Assembly: GCF_009727955.1 (NCBI RefSeq)
Contig: NZ_WOBR01000010.1
Location: 434,001 to 498,000, forward strand
Origin: Aliivibrio fischeri
Lineage (GTDB): Bacteria > Pseudomonadota > Gammaproteobacteria > Enterobacterales > Vibrionaceae
Direction of reading: 5' to 3'
Length of the DNA stretch: 64,000 nt
The stretch's first letter is position 1; every line of letters begins with the position of its first letter. The translations under genes were made by a program, and so were the position numbers. A model generated the notes under the pieces. It did no database searches. It was given only the letters and a program-made list of their open reading frames with translations, and was not told the DNA's origin. Shown one piece after another: positions 18,283 through 27,212 of the stretch.

Positions 18283-19557
18283 ATGTCTAAAACAACAAAA
18301 ACAACCTTACTGTTTGTACATTACGGTGATAATTGGATCCGAGGCAGCGAAGTTTGTCTTATTAATCTAATTAAAAGTATCAATCATCAAAAATACCGTT
18401 GCATTTTATGGTGTAACCAACAATGCCTTGCTGATGAAGTAAATAAACAGGTTGAAGTAGCCTATGTCACGCCTTTTACCTTATTACTTGGTTGGAGCGC
18501 TCCACGATTCTCACTCTCAAATTGGTATCACTTTTATCAACAAGGTAAGCAAATTATTGAATCGCACAATGTTGACTTGATCCATTGTAATAGTGCTGCA
18601 CCTTGTCAATGGATGAATCTTGCTGCTCGTCATACAAAAACACCATTAATCACTCACCTACATACCCAATATCCACTAAGAGACAGACTGAGCTTAGGTA
18701 TTCATTTGAGCCCTAAGTTAGTTACGGTAAGTGATGCGATTAGTCAAAATGTGTTAACCGATGGGTACAAAAAAGAACAACTAACAACTGTTCCAAATGG
18801 AATAAATACAACAAAATTAAATACTCAACAAAAAATCGCTCTAAGAAGCCAATTAGGTATTGATAAAAGTGCTTATGTTCTAGCAACATCTGGATCATTA
18901 ATTCATCGAAAAGGCATCGACCTACTCATTGATAGTTTGGTTCTGGTTGACGCTGTAATGCTGAATATCCATTTAGTTATTATTGGCGAAGGTGAAGAAA
19001 GAACAAACCTTGAAGCACAGGTTCACCGATTAAAGCTAACCAATAACGTCCATTTTTTAGGAGAGCAGTGTAACGTTGTCGGTTTACTAAAAAGCGATAT
19101 TAATGCTTACATCAGTGGCGCAAGAGACGAGGCCTTTGGCTTAGCACTCATTGAGGCATCATTAGCTCAATTACCTGTTATTGCACCTATGGTTGGTGGT
19201 ATTCCAGAGGTGATCACACATTACGAAACAGGCTTTCTTACACAACCCAATGACAGCGAATCTTTTGCGAAAGCCATTATGGTGTTTATCCAAAATCCAC
19301 ACTTAGCTTCTCGCTTAGGCAAAAAAGGAAAAGAAACCGTTTATCGTTATTTCACCTTATCTCAATACGCACAACAATTTGAAAATATCTATGAAGAACA
19401 ACTCATTAATAATCAATCACATAGTCAACCTCTATGGGCGGCAATTAAACCTGTTTTCAATAACCTAACGTATATGTCGAAATTATTTGTACGTAACCAT
19501 ATTGTCTCCCACTTTCGCTCAAACGACGATCTAAGCAAGGAGGCTCATCATGAATAA
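18283..19557 (+). CDS. sypI: SypI, family 4 glycosyltransferase
   Basis: The 424-residue GT-B enzyme has WIRGSEVCLINLIKSI in the N-terminal lobe, VPNGINTTKL and a GSLIHRKGIDLLID donor-site segment. The E-x7-E motif lies in EAFGLALIEASLAQLPVI, followed by VGGIPEVI. No membrane helices are evident. It adds a sugar to the Syp repeat unit on the cytoplasmic side. It is the first gene of the second sigma-54 transcript and overlaps sypJ by eight bases. Confidence 0.92.
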   Translation: MSKTTKTTLLFVHYGDNWIRGSEVCLINLIKSINHQKYRCILWCNQQCLADEVNKQVEVAYVTPFTLLLGWSAPRFSLSNWYHFYQQGKQIIESHNVDLIHCNSAAPCQWMNLAARHTKTPLITHLHTQYPLRDRLSLGIHLSPKLVTVSDAISQNVLTDGYKKEQLTTVPNGINTTKLNTQQKIALRSQLGIDKSAYVLATSGSLIHRKGIDLLIDSLVLVDAVMLNIHLVIIGEGEERTNLEAQVHRLKLTNNVHFLGEQCNVVGLLKSDINAYISGARDEAFGLALIEASLAQLPVIAPMVGGIPEVITHYETGFLTQPNDSESFAKAIMVFIQNPHLASRLGKKGKETVYRYFTLSQYAQQFENIYEEQLINNQSHSQPLWAAIKPVFNNLTYMSKLFVRNHIVSHFRSNDDLSKEAHHE

Positions 19558-20713
19558 TATCAATCATATCTTAGTTTTCGACCCAATCACTTACGCAGGT
19601 GGTTCAAAAGTTGCCACTCGTGAAATGCTGGATTTAATTAACAGGAAAAAACACCACATTACGATTCTTACTGCAAACCCAAGCTCTTGGTTATTACGTA
19701 ATGTTGAAATGATTAACATGTCACACCCTAAATGGCTTCCAATATCAGAGCATGGTAAAGGCTACTGGTTAAGACAACTCTATTTTTGCTTTTGGTTAAT
19801 TTACACCCGCATTTTCTATGGAAAAATAAACATGGCAGTTGGAGCTTCAGGCCCAGGGATTGATATGCCTCTTTATCTAATGAAATGGTTATTTGGTTAT
19901 CAAATCACTCAACTGATTCATGGACCAGTCGGCTTATCTCGATCTATTGGCCTCTGTTTATGTAAAGCTCAACACATCTTCTATTTAAAAAGCGCTTATC
20001 CTTCTTTAATCGCTGCAATAAAACAAGTATGGAGAAAAAAAGCGGAACATATTCAAACAGAGAATACTGAGCATCTATTGCGAACTCACCATTTTGAAGC
20101 ATTTGTGAATGGTATTAGTGAAAAGAACCTACCTTCTCCTTGTCAGTATCACTCACCTTCGCTTTTTTGGGCTGCATCATTGCTAAAATGGAAAGGATTA
20201 GATTTATTACTAGAGGTGATTAATTCGACTCCAGAATCTAGTCGAGTGCCTACACGAATTTGCTACTTATTACCTGAGAATAATGCGCTTCCAACAACAG
20301 AAGCACCACAAAATATAAAAAGCATTGAATGGCATCATCAACCAGCTCAGCTTGATCGCCTTCGTTCACAGTCCAATATTTTTATATCAACAAGCCATCA
20401 AGAACCATTTGGTTTATCAATTCTTGAAGCTCTTGTTGCTGGTATGTGTGTGATTATCCCTTCTGATGGCGCATTTTGGGATCTTGTTCTAACGCACAAT
20501 AAAAACTGTTTAAAATATAAACCTAACGATATTAGCTCATTACAGCAGCAAATCAGCAATGCGACCTCTGACACTCAATTGATAAAAAACCTAGGAAAAG
20601 CAGGAGCTCATTTATCACAAGGTTACCGCTCAGAACAATGCTATCTAAATATTAAATTAGCAATGGAAAAACGTTCTGTTTCAGCTCTATCATTAAATGA
20701 GGTGAAACAATGA
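19550..20713 (+). CDS. sypJ: SypJ, glycosyltransferase
   Basis: The 387-residue GT-B-like protein has an N-terminal YAGGSKVATREMLDL segment and a C-terminal donor lobe with FISTSHQEPFGLSILEALVAG, a divergent E-x7-E motif. A short hydrophobic stretch near residues 70-90 may associate with the membrane. The region preceding the donor lobe is less conserved than in SypI. The gene starts within sypI after AAGGAGG (19538-19544) and its stop overlaps the sypK ATG. The sugar donor is unknown. Confidence 0.88.
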   Translation: MNNINHILVFDPITYAGGSKVATREMLDLINRKKHHITILTANPSSWLLRNVEMINMSHPKWLPISEHGKGYWLRQLYFCFWLIYTRIFYGKINMAVGASGPGIDMPLYLMKWLFGYQITQLIHGPVGLSRSIGLCLCKAQHIFYLKSAYPSLIAAIKQVWRKKAEHIQTENTEHLLRTHHFEAFVNGISEKNLPSPCQYHSPSLFWAASLLKWKGLDLLLEVINSTPESSRVPTRICYLLPENNALPTTEAPQNIKSIEWHHQPAQLDRLRSQSNIFISTSHQEPFGLSILEALVAGMCVIIPSDGAFWDLVLTHNKNCLKYKPNDISSLQQQISNATSDTQLIKNLGKAGAHLSQGYRSEQCYLNIKLAMEKRSVSALSLNEVKQ

Positions 20714-22152
20714 GTCTATTTCCTTTATCTCCGGTACTCAAAAATATGGCTCTATATGGCATAAGTATTGTGCTAATGAAAGGCGTATCTTTGTTCATGC
20801 TGCCATATATTGCTAATCATATTCCACAATATGAATTAGGACGTTTAGAACTATTAGCCACTTTTGCAATGATTTTAAGTGTAGTTCTTGGATTTTCATT
20901 ACATGAAGCTCTTTATCGTTTTGCCGGTGCAGAGCAAGATCCTCATAAAAAAAGAAAAATAACTGCGCAGATATTCACATTAACCATGATTGTGGGAGCG
21001 GTGTCTCTTCCTATTATTTGGATTGTGAGCCCTTTCTTTAATGAATTTAAACCTGAGTATGCCAGTACAATTGAACTAGAATTATTACTCATGCCTTTAG
21101 CGTTTGAAGGAATGATTGCCGTTGTTTTAGCCTCTTTAAGGATGCAAGATAAAGCACAATTATTCTTTTATTTAACGACAGGCAGAGCCTTACTTCAGGC
21201 AATATTAACCGTTATTGTTTTACAGCAAGGTTATGGTGTTACCGCTATTTTACTTGCTGGTTTTATCAGTGCAGTAATACAAATAATTGCTTTGATTTAC
21301 ATACAAATGAATGAAAATCTGAGAGTAGAAAATACAAGCTATGTATTTAGCAGAGACACAGCTCAACTGTGTTTACCTTATTGCCTTCCACTAATGCTAA
21401 GTGGGCTAATCGCTTTTGGTTTAAACGGCTTTGAACGTTGGGTGCTTGCTGAAAACACCAGCTTTAATGACATTGCTTTATATGCTGTAGCACTTAAATT
21501 CTCTCTTGCTCTCACACTACTAATGCAGCCATTTTGTATGTGGTGGATGCCTAAACGGTTTGATTACTTACATGCAAAAGGAAATAAACTAACAGCGCAG
21601 ATAACAGAAAGCAGCCTTGTACTACTGTGCTCATTAACAATCCTAGTCAGCTACTTAGCTCCTGTATTAATAGATTGGTTAATGCCAACAGACTATCAAT
21701 CAGCAAAACATATTGCAGTTGCCTTGATCATCGTTTCAGCAATTAAAGAATTAAACGAGTTAATTAATATTGGCGTACTTGCCACGAAAAAAACAAACGC
21801 ATTACTTTGGATTAATGGTATAGCCACAACCATAGGGGTTGTATTAATCGTTATTTTAACGCCAATTCATGGAGTTTCAGGAGTATTAATCTCACTGATA
21901 ATTGCTCAATCATTAAGGGTAATTGCTACATTTTATTTATCTCAACGCTATCATAACCTTCCATACTCAATGGGAAGATTAGCGGTTATATTCTTGCTCA
22001 CAGCAATCGCGATTACACTCAGCTTGTCAGGATACTCAACACTATTACACCTTGTCACCGCAGCAGCTTCTACGATCACTTTAATTGTCTTTGCTTTTCA
22101 ATTACGTCTAATTACTTTTCCTAAAAAAGAACACACAGGAAAAACACTATGA
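20710..22152 (+). CDS. sypK: SypK, Wzx-type polysaccharide flippase
   Basis: The 480-residue integral membrane protein has about twelve to fourteen hydrophobic helices and starts SPVLKNMALYGISIVLMKG, the usual N-terminus of oligosaccharide flippases of the MATE/PST superfamily. It should move the undecaprenyl-linked Syp repeat unit from the cytoplasmic to the periplasmic leaflet. The start overlaps the sypJ stop (ATGA) and its stop overlaps the sypL start in the same way, so flippase, polymerase and transferases are translated as a coupled set. Confidence 0.92.
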   Translation: MSLFPLSPVLKNMALYGISIVLMKGVSLFMLPYIANHIPQYELGRLELLATFAMILSVVLGFSLHEALYRFAGAEQDPHKKRKITAQIFTLTMIVGAVSLPIIWIVSPFFNEFKPEYASTIELELLLMPLAFEGMIAVVLASLRMQDKAQLFFYLTTGRALLQAILTVIVLQQGYGVTAILLAGFISAVIQIIALIYIQMNENLRVENTSYVFSRDTAQLCLPYCLPLMLSGLIAFGLNGFERWVLAENTSFNDIALYAVALKFSLALTLLMQPFCMWWMPKRFDYLHAKGNKLTAQITESSLVLLCSLTILVSYLAPVLIDWLMPTDYQSAKHIAVALIIVSAIKELNELINIGVLATKKTNALLWINGIATTIGVVLIVILTPIHGVSGVLISLIIAQSLRVIATFYLSQRYHNLPYSMGRLAVIFLLTAIAITLSLSGYSTLLHLVTAAASTITLIVFAFQLRLITFPKKEHTGKTL

Positions 22153-23564
22153 TAGATAATAATGTGCCACTTCAATCTCAACCACTACAATGGTTTACTG
22201 CTATTGTATGTTCACTGTTAGCCGGTGTGCTGTGGCACTTATTTCCTCATCCAGCATTAGTTGTTGTGTTAGGTATCATCCCTCTTGCTGTTTTATATAC
22301 ATTAAATCGTCCATTTTTAATGGTACTATTTTTTGTTATTTTTTCTTTTTTTCGTATTCATGAGGTTTTTCCTCAGCTTTACTCTTTAAAAATTCCACTA
22401 TTATTGTCTTTAGGCTCACTTGCAGCTCTAGCTTGGCAAGTTGGGATTACTCGTCAAATTAAATTATTCTGGTGTAAAGAATTTACCCTACTTGCTTGTT
22501 TTTTATTTTTAATTCTCATTGGTATTGCACTGGCTGGTAACCGTCCAATAGCTATTGAATACTTTAAAAACATTTATTGGAAAATTATTTTAATGACTTT
22601 CGCTATTGCAGTGTTAGTTAGAACACCACAACAACTGGCTTTCACTTTAAGAGCCATTACCATTGCAGGCGTATTGGTCGGAATTGTAGCCATTCAAAAT
22701 AAGTTAGGAGGTATTGGATTAGTTGAAGAAACCCGTGTAACCATAGGACGTGAACTTGGCTCTATGCTTGGAGATCCTAATGATTTAGCGTTAGTGCTTA
22801 TGTTTCCAACCTCTTTTGCTGTTGGTTTACTGGTGACCCATCAATTACCTTGGCATCAACGCCTTATTGGTTTTATCGCTATCCCAATTCTTTTCTGGGC
22901 AGTAATTGCCACACAAAGTCGAGGCGGACTACTAGGAATGATTGCCGTCTTTGGTATTTATGGTCTACAACGTATCAAATCAAAAGTTTTATTACTGTCC
23001 ATCGCTATTATTGCTGGCGGGATATTATTTGTTGTTGCAGGCATTTCAGATAGAGCTTCCGGAGGCTCAGCAGAAGCAGGGGTTGATGCTTCTGCAATGG
23101 GTCGTCTATACGCATGGGAAGCTGCATTTAAAATGGCATTAAGTAACCCATTAACAGGAGTTGGATTAGATAATTTCTACTCTAATTATTTCTACTATAG
23201 TCCCCATTGGGATGGGTTAAATCATGCCGTTCATAGTACTTGGTTTGGCGTACTTGCTGAAACAGGTTTTCTTGGATTAGGTATTTTTATTGCATTAATT
23301 GTCGCACTCATTAAAAACGCAAATCGTACTTTGCAAGCAGTGAAAGCCGTTCAAAACCAAATAAACCCCGCTATTTACACCAGTGCTCAAGCCGTATTTG
23401 CCGGATTAATAGGGACCATTGTATCTGGCACATTCTTAACTCAAGGTTTTAATTGGCCAATCTATATTTTAGCGGCACTTGTTGTAGCCGTAAGTAAAAC
23501 AGCTCAGATAGCATTAAGCGAAATTGAGGATAAACCATCACTTTCAAATCGATTCTCAAAATGA
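22149..23564 (+). CDS. sypL: SypL, Wzy/O-antigen-ligase-family polymerase
   Basis: The 471-residue membrane protein has about eleven helices. The Wzy_C features are clear: QSRGGLLGMIAVFG, a long periplasmic loop with GRLYAWEAAFKMAL-NPLTGVGLDNF, and HAVHSTWFGVLAETGFLGLG. Such proteins polymerise or ligate lipid-linked sugar units in the periplasm; polymerisation is the likelier role here because no other polymerase lies in the cluster. The sypM enhancer element overlaps the last four codons and stop of this gene, so the coding end doubles as regulatory DNA. Confidence 0.9.
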   Translation: MIDNNVPLQSQPLQWFTAIVCSLLAGVLWHLFPHPALVVVLGIIPLAVLYTLNRPFLMVLFFVIFSFFRIHEVFPQLYSLKIPLLLSLGSLAALAWQVGITRQIKLFWCKEFTLLACFLFLILIGIALAGNRPIAIEYFKNIYWKIILMTFAIAVLVRTPQQLAFTLRAITIAGVLVGIVAIQNKLGGIGLVEETRVTIGRELGSMLGDPNDLALVLMFPTSFAVGLLVTHQLPWHQRLIGFIAIPILFWAVIATQSRGGLLGMIAVFGIYGLQRIKSKVLLLSIAIIAGGILFVVAGISDRASGGSAEAGVDASAMGRLYAWEAAFKMALSNPLTGVGLDNFYSNYFYYSPHWDGLNHAVHSTWFGVLAETGFLGLGIFIALIVALIKNANRTLQAVKAVQNQINPAIYTSAQAVFAGLIGTIVSGTFLTQGFNWPIYILAALVVAVSKTAQIALSEIEDKPSLSNRFSK

Positions 23565-23567
23565 GAA
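23553..23567 (+). promoter_or_regulatory. SypG enhancer element upstream of sypM (overlaps sypL stop)
   Basis: TTCTCAAAATGAGAA is a near-perfect inverted repeat matching the TTCTCA-N3-TG core. The sypL TGA stop (23562-23564) is inside it. It lies about 92 bases before the predicted sypM transcription start. Confidence 0.75.
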
Positions 23568-23624
23568 ATTCACATCCAAATCGAACAGCCCTAAATATCC
23601 CATTGATATGTAAGTAAAAAAATA

Positions 23625-23641
23625 TTGGCACATTCCATGAT
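23625..23641 (+). promoter_or_regulatory. Sigma-54 promoter of sypM (imperfect -12)
   Basis: TTGGCACATTCCATGAT keeps the -24 TTGGCAC, but the -12 dinucleotide is GA instead of GC at the right spacing. It is 38 bases upstream of the sypM ATG. Confidence 0.75.
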
Positions 23642-23679
23642 TGATCTAGATAAAGAGGAATCAAAAAAGGAATGCCAAT

Positions 23680-24435
23680 ATGAGTACATTATCAATTTAT
23701 CGTTTTAAACAGTGGCTAAAAGAAGGGGAAAGCCCGTTAGCACTAACACTATTTCGTGTTGCTAAATCTATTCGACACTTTGAACTACCTACGCCCCGCC
23801 TACTGAATAAATTGCTTTATGCTCTGCATAGAACCCTATGTACCCAATGGCAAGCGTTTACTCACCTCATCTTCTATGTTCCAGCGTTCAAAGGCCGCTT
23901 AGCAAGTTATGGCAAGCGAACACTGCTTTATGGTGGTTTACCATTCTTTAGTGGTCCTCTAACCATGCGTATTGGTAATGATTGTCGTATTTCAGGACAA
24001 ACCACTTTTAGCGGCCGAACCAATTCAGATAATCCAATCTTAGAGGTGGGAGATAATGTCGATATTTGTTGGCAAACCACCATTGCTGTCGGTGGTAAAG
24101 TCATTATTGGTGACAATGTTCGAATTGCAGGACAAGGATTTTTATGTGGGTACCCAGGACATCCGATAAATCCAACAGAGCGAGCTTTAGGTAAGCCAGA
24201 TCTAGACAGTCAAGTCGGCGATATTATTTTAGAACAAGACGTATGGCTTGGTTCTCGAGTTAGTATTATCGGCAATGTTACGGTTGGCGAAGGAACTATT
24301 GTTGCATCGGGTAGCGTGGTGACAAAAAGCCTTCCTCCTTTTGTACTTGCTGCCGGAAACCCTGCAAAAGTAATCAAAAAACTGAACATTAATACCTCAA
24401 ACACAATCAAAGAGGAAATCCGTTATGAAGTCTGA
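23680..24435 (+). CDS. sypM: SypM, hexapeptide-repeat acyltransferase
   Basis: The 251-residue protein has a helical N-terminal region (about 1-75), then a left-handed beta-helix of hexapeptide repeats: MRIGNDCRISGQTTF, LEVGDNVDICWQTTIAVGG, VIIGDNVRIAGQGF, VWLGSRVSIIGNVTVGEGT. It closes with the typical ASGSVVTKSLPPFVLAAGNPAKVI. It likely acetylates a sugar of the Syp repeat unit using acetyl-CoA in the cytoplasm. It is the first gene of its own sigma-54 transcript and overlaps sypN by eleven bases. Confidence 0.92.
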   Translation: MSTLSIYRFKQWLKEGESPLALTLFRVAKSIRHFELPTPRLLNKLLYALHRTLCTQWQAFTHLIFYVPAFKGRLASYGKRTLLYGGLPFFSGPLTMRIGNDCRISGQTTFSGRTNSDNPILEVGDNVDICWQTTIAVGGKVIIGDNVRIAGQGFLCGYPGHPINPTERALGKPDLDSQVGDIILEQDVWLGSRVSIIGNVTVGEGTIVASGSVVTKSLPPFVLAAGNPAKVIKKLNINTSNTIKEEIRYEV

Positions 24436-25561
24436 TTTGATTGTATTTGGAGAGGATTGGGGAGGTCTTCCCTCAAGCACTCAACACTTGATAAAACAAC
24501 TGTCATTTACTCGAAAAGTAGTTTGGGTTAACTCTATTGGTTTGCGCCAGCCCCGTTTTTCAATTCATGACATGAAACGAGTGTGGAAGAAGCTAACAAC
24601 GAAAAGTGCCATTCAAACTCATAATGAAAATGAGGCACCATTTACAACAGTAAACATCAAAACCATTCCAGCACCAAAAGGAAGATTCGCTCGATGGATT
24701 GCAAAAAAACTGATCATTAAACAACTTAAGCCTATCTTATATAAAGAAAAGCTAAACCAGCCCATTTTATGGACATCATTACCTACGGTTGCTGATGTTT
24801 GTGGCGAACTAGGTGAAAAAAGCGTTGTTTATTATTGTGGTGACGATTTTGGTGCGTTAGCCGGTGTTGATCACAACACGGTAATACAGCATGAGAAAAA
24901 ACTCATTAATAAAGCAGATCTTATCCTCGCAGCCAGCAAAGAGTTACAGATAAAATTCCCTAAAGGGAAAACACATTTATTAACTCATGGTGTTGATTTT
25001 ACTCTATTTAATCAACCAGTACCCAGAGCAAAAGATTTACCTAATGATGGGCGTCCAATTGCTGGTTTTTATGGCAGCTTATCTGATTGGCTTGACTACG
25101 ACTTACTGAATCAAGTTATAGCAGAGAACCCTCTTTGGCATTTCGTTTTTATCGGAAAAAACGAATTAACGTATAACCCATTTAAAAACCATGCAAACTT
25201 ACATTTACTTGGTCCTAGATTACATCACCAGCTACCAAGATACAGTCAACATTGGCAGGTCAACTTACTTCCATTTGTTGATAATGAACAAATAAAAGCC
25301 TGTAATCCATTAAAATTATTGGAATATTTAGCAACAGGAACTCCAATTATCAGCACGTCATTTCCTGCGCTAGCGCCTTATATTGCTGAAATTCACACTG
25401 TAAATTCAGTTCAAGATTTTACAATTCATTTAAACAATATTCATGCTAACAAGCCCAATTCACTATCGAATTACAAAAACACTCAGCAAGCTGCATTAAC
25501 AAAAAACCATACGTGGCAAGCAAAAGCCCAGCAGCTTGATGCGTGGTTGGAGGCATTATGA
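24425..25561 (+). CDS. sypN: SypN, glycosyltransferase
   Basis: The 378-residue GT-B-like enzyme has an N-terminal SDLIVFGEDWGGLPSSTQ segment, a middle YYCGDDFGALAGVDH stretch, and a donor lobe with GRPIAGFYGSLSDWLDYDL, WQVNLLPFV and LKLLEYLATGTPIISTSFP, resembling the group 1 transferases used in exopolysaccharide loci. No membrane helices. It likely adds a sugar to the lipid-linked Syp unit. It starts inside the end of sypM and its stop overlaps the sypO ATG. Confidence 0.88.
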   Translation: MKSDLIVFGEDWGGLPSSTQHLIKQLSFTRKVVWVNSIGLRQPRFSIHDMKRVWKKLTTKSAIQTHNENEAPFTTVNIKTIPAPKGRFARWIAKKLIIKQLKPILYKEKLNQPILWTSLPTVADVCGELGEKSVVYYCGDDFGALAGVDHNTVIQHEKKLINKADLILAASKELQIKFPKGKTHLLTHGVDFTLFNQPVPRAKDLPNDGRPIAGFYGSLSDWLDYDLLNQVIAENPLWHFVFIGKNELTYNPFKNHANLHLLGPRLHHQLPRYSQHWQVNLLPFVDNEQIKACNPLKLLEYLATGTPIISTSFPALAPYIAEIHTVNSVQDFTIHLNNIHANKPNSLSNYKNTQQAALTKNHTWQAKAQQLDAWLEAL

Positions 25562-27057
25562 TCACCTTAAGCCAACGTATTTTTATTATTTTAGAATCAG
25601 CATGGCGTCGCCGCTATTTGATTGTTTTACCAATCATCTTGATGCCTTTTATTGGGCTAACCATTGCGAAGTTAGCACCAAAGCATTATGACTCTCATAC
25701 CAGTATGTTGATTCAAGAAACCGCTAAAATGAACCCATTCTTGGAAGATTTAGCCGTATCTACCATGTTAAAAGAGCGATTAAGTGCTCTACAAACTCTT
25801 CTACATAGTCGACATATCTTAGGTTTAGTAGCAGAAGAACGAGGTTATATTCATGAATCGATGTCTCCCCAAGCCATTGATCATGCAGTAAACCAATTAT
25901 CCGCAAACTTATCTGTCAGCATGGCTGGTAAAGATTTAATTCGTATCGATTATCGCGCTAATAACCCAGAGGGAATGAAAGACACATTAGAAGCAGTAAG
26001 TCGCCACTTTACTGAACAACTTTTAGCACCTGAACGTTCATCGATGAAGGATTCAAGTCAATTCCTTGCGGATAATATTGAATTTCGTCGACAAGAATTA
26101 GATATCGCGGAAGAAAAACTGGCCGAGTTCAAAAGCCAAGAAAATACCGTATTACCTGAAATGCAACTCACCAGTTTAGATAGATTAACCAAATTAAAAC
26201 AACGCCTATACGAGCGACAAGCGGAGTTAGCTGGCGCCAAAAAGCGTTTGGGGTCAATAGACCTACAGCTTTCAAAAACCAATCCTGTTATAGGAAAAAT
26301 AGAAGAGCAAATCATCCGAATTCGCGGAGAGCTAACCTTATTGCAAGCGAAATACACCCCTCAGCACAGCAAAGTTCAAGGTAAATTACGTAACTTAAAC
26401 CGACTTGAAGAAGAACGCTCACGCCTACTTTCGCAAACTCAACCAGGCTTAAGCAGCGAGCAATTATGGGACATAGCAAGTAGTAACAGCGTTGAAGATT
26501 TAGCAAAAGCACCACCAATACTTCTATCACAGTTAGAAGAACTACAACAAGCAACCAGTAAAGTTGATGCATTAACAGAAGAAACCCGAGTTCTCGAAAG
26601 CATGATCAAGGATATTGAACTACAAGCATCTTCATTTGGGCAAAACGAAAAAGTACTTTATCAATTACAACGAGACTTAACGCTTAAGCGCCAGCTTTAC
26701 AATGACTTAGTAGAGCGTTTTGAAATGGCAAAACTAACTCGCTCACTGGGGGTTTTTGAGCAAGAAAAACGAGTGAAAATCATTGATAGACCTTATACAC
26801 CAAGTGGGCCTTCAAACTTACCCACCATTCTATATGCCATTGCAGGTATTGTAGGAGGGATCGGATTAGGTGTAGGTATGGCTGTGATTGCTGAATTATG
26901 CGACACCAGTATTCGAAGAAAAGATGAGATTAAAACTCTAAGCCCTGCACCTGTTCTTAGTCGCATACCGCCACAACCTGTGAAATGTTTTCATCTAACT
27001 GAAGATAATCCCAAGATAACGAACAACTTACTGACAAATATATCTAAAGCAAATTAA
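25558..27057 (+). CDS. sypO: SypO, Wzz/PCP chain-length regulator
   Basis: The 499-residue inner-membrane protein has a transmembrane helix near 20-40 and a second near 425-445. A long periplasmic domain between them is dominated by coiled coil (about 170-375), with the GNVR-type segment LYNDLVERFEMAKLTRSLG and a proline-rich PYTPSGPSNLP before the second helix. This is the polysaccharide co-polymerase layout. There is no fused kinase domain; the separate SypD may supply it. The ATG at 25558 is chosen because GGAGG precedes it and it forms an ATGA overlap with sypN; an earlier in-frame GTG lies inside sypN. Confidence 0.9.
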   Translation: MITLSQRIFIILESAWRRRYLIVLPIILMPFIGLTIAKLAPKHYDSHTSMLIQETAKMNPFLEDLAVSTMLKERLSALQTLLHSRHILGLVAEERGYIHESMSPQAIDHAVNQLSANLSVSMAGKDLIRIDYRANNPEGMKDTLEAVSRHFTEQLLAPERSSMKDSSQFLADNIEFRRQELDIAEEKLAEFKSQENTVLPEMQLTSLDRLTKLKQRLYERQAELAGAKKRLGSIDLQLSKTNPVIGKIEEQIIRIRGELTLLQAKYTPQHSKVQGKLRNLNRLEEERSRLLSQTQPGLSSEQLWDIASSNSVEDLAKAPPILLSQLEELQQATSKVDALTEETRVLESMIKDIELQASSFGQNEKVLYQLQRDLTLKRQLYNDLVERFEMAKLTRSLGVFEQEKRVKIIDRPYTPSGPSNLPTILYAIAGIVGGIGLGVGMAVIAELCDTSIRRKDEIKTLSPAPVLSRIPPQPVKCFHLTEDNPKITNNLLTNISKAN

Positions 27058-27099
27058 AACGAATCACTTTCATTATGAAATTTCAAATTACGAAATTCA

Positions 27100-27114
27100 T
27101 TCTCAATTTGAGAA
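27100..27114 (+). promoter_or_regulatory. SypG enhancer element upstream of sypP
   Basis: TTCTCAATTTGAGAA is identical to the second sypI site and a near-perfect palindrome. It is centred about 82 bases before the predicted sypP transcription start. An imperfect inverted repeat (ATGAAATTTC / GAAATTCAT, 27075-27100) adjoins it on the left. Confidence 0.8.
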
Positions 27115-27161
27115 AAATAAAAACTCAACAACTAATTCATTGAATAATAATGAAATTTTAA

Positions 27162-27178
27162 TTGGCACAATCTCTGCA
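27162..27178 (+). promoter_or_regulatory. Sigma-54 promoter of sypP
   Basis: TTGGCACAATCTCTGCA has correct -24 and -12 elements with GG-N10-GC spacing, 34 bases before the sypP ATG. Confidence 0.9.
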
Positions 27179-27212
27179 ATTTGTATATTAGAATCACAAA
27201 TAGGAGTGCGAT

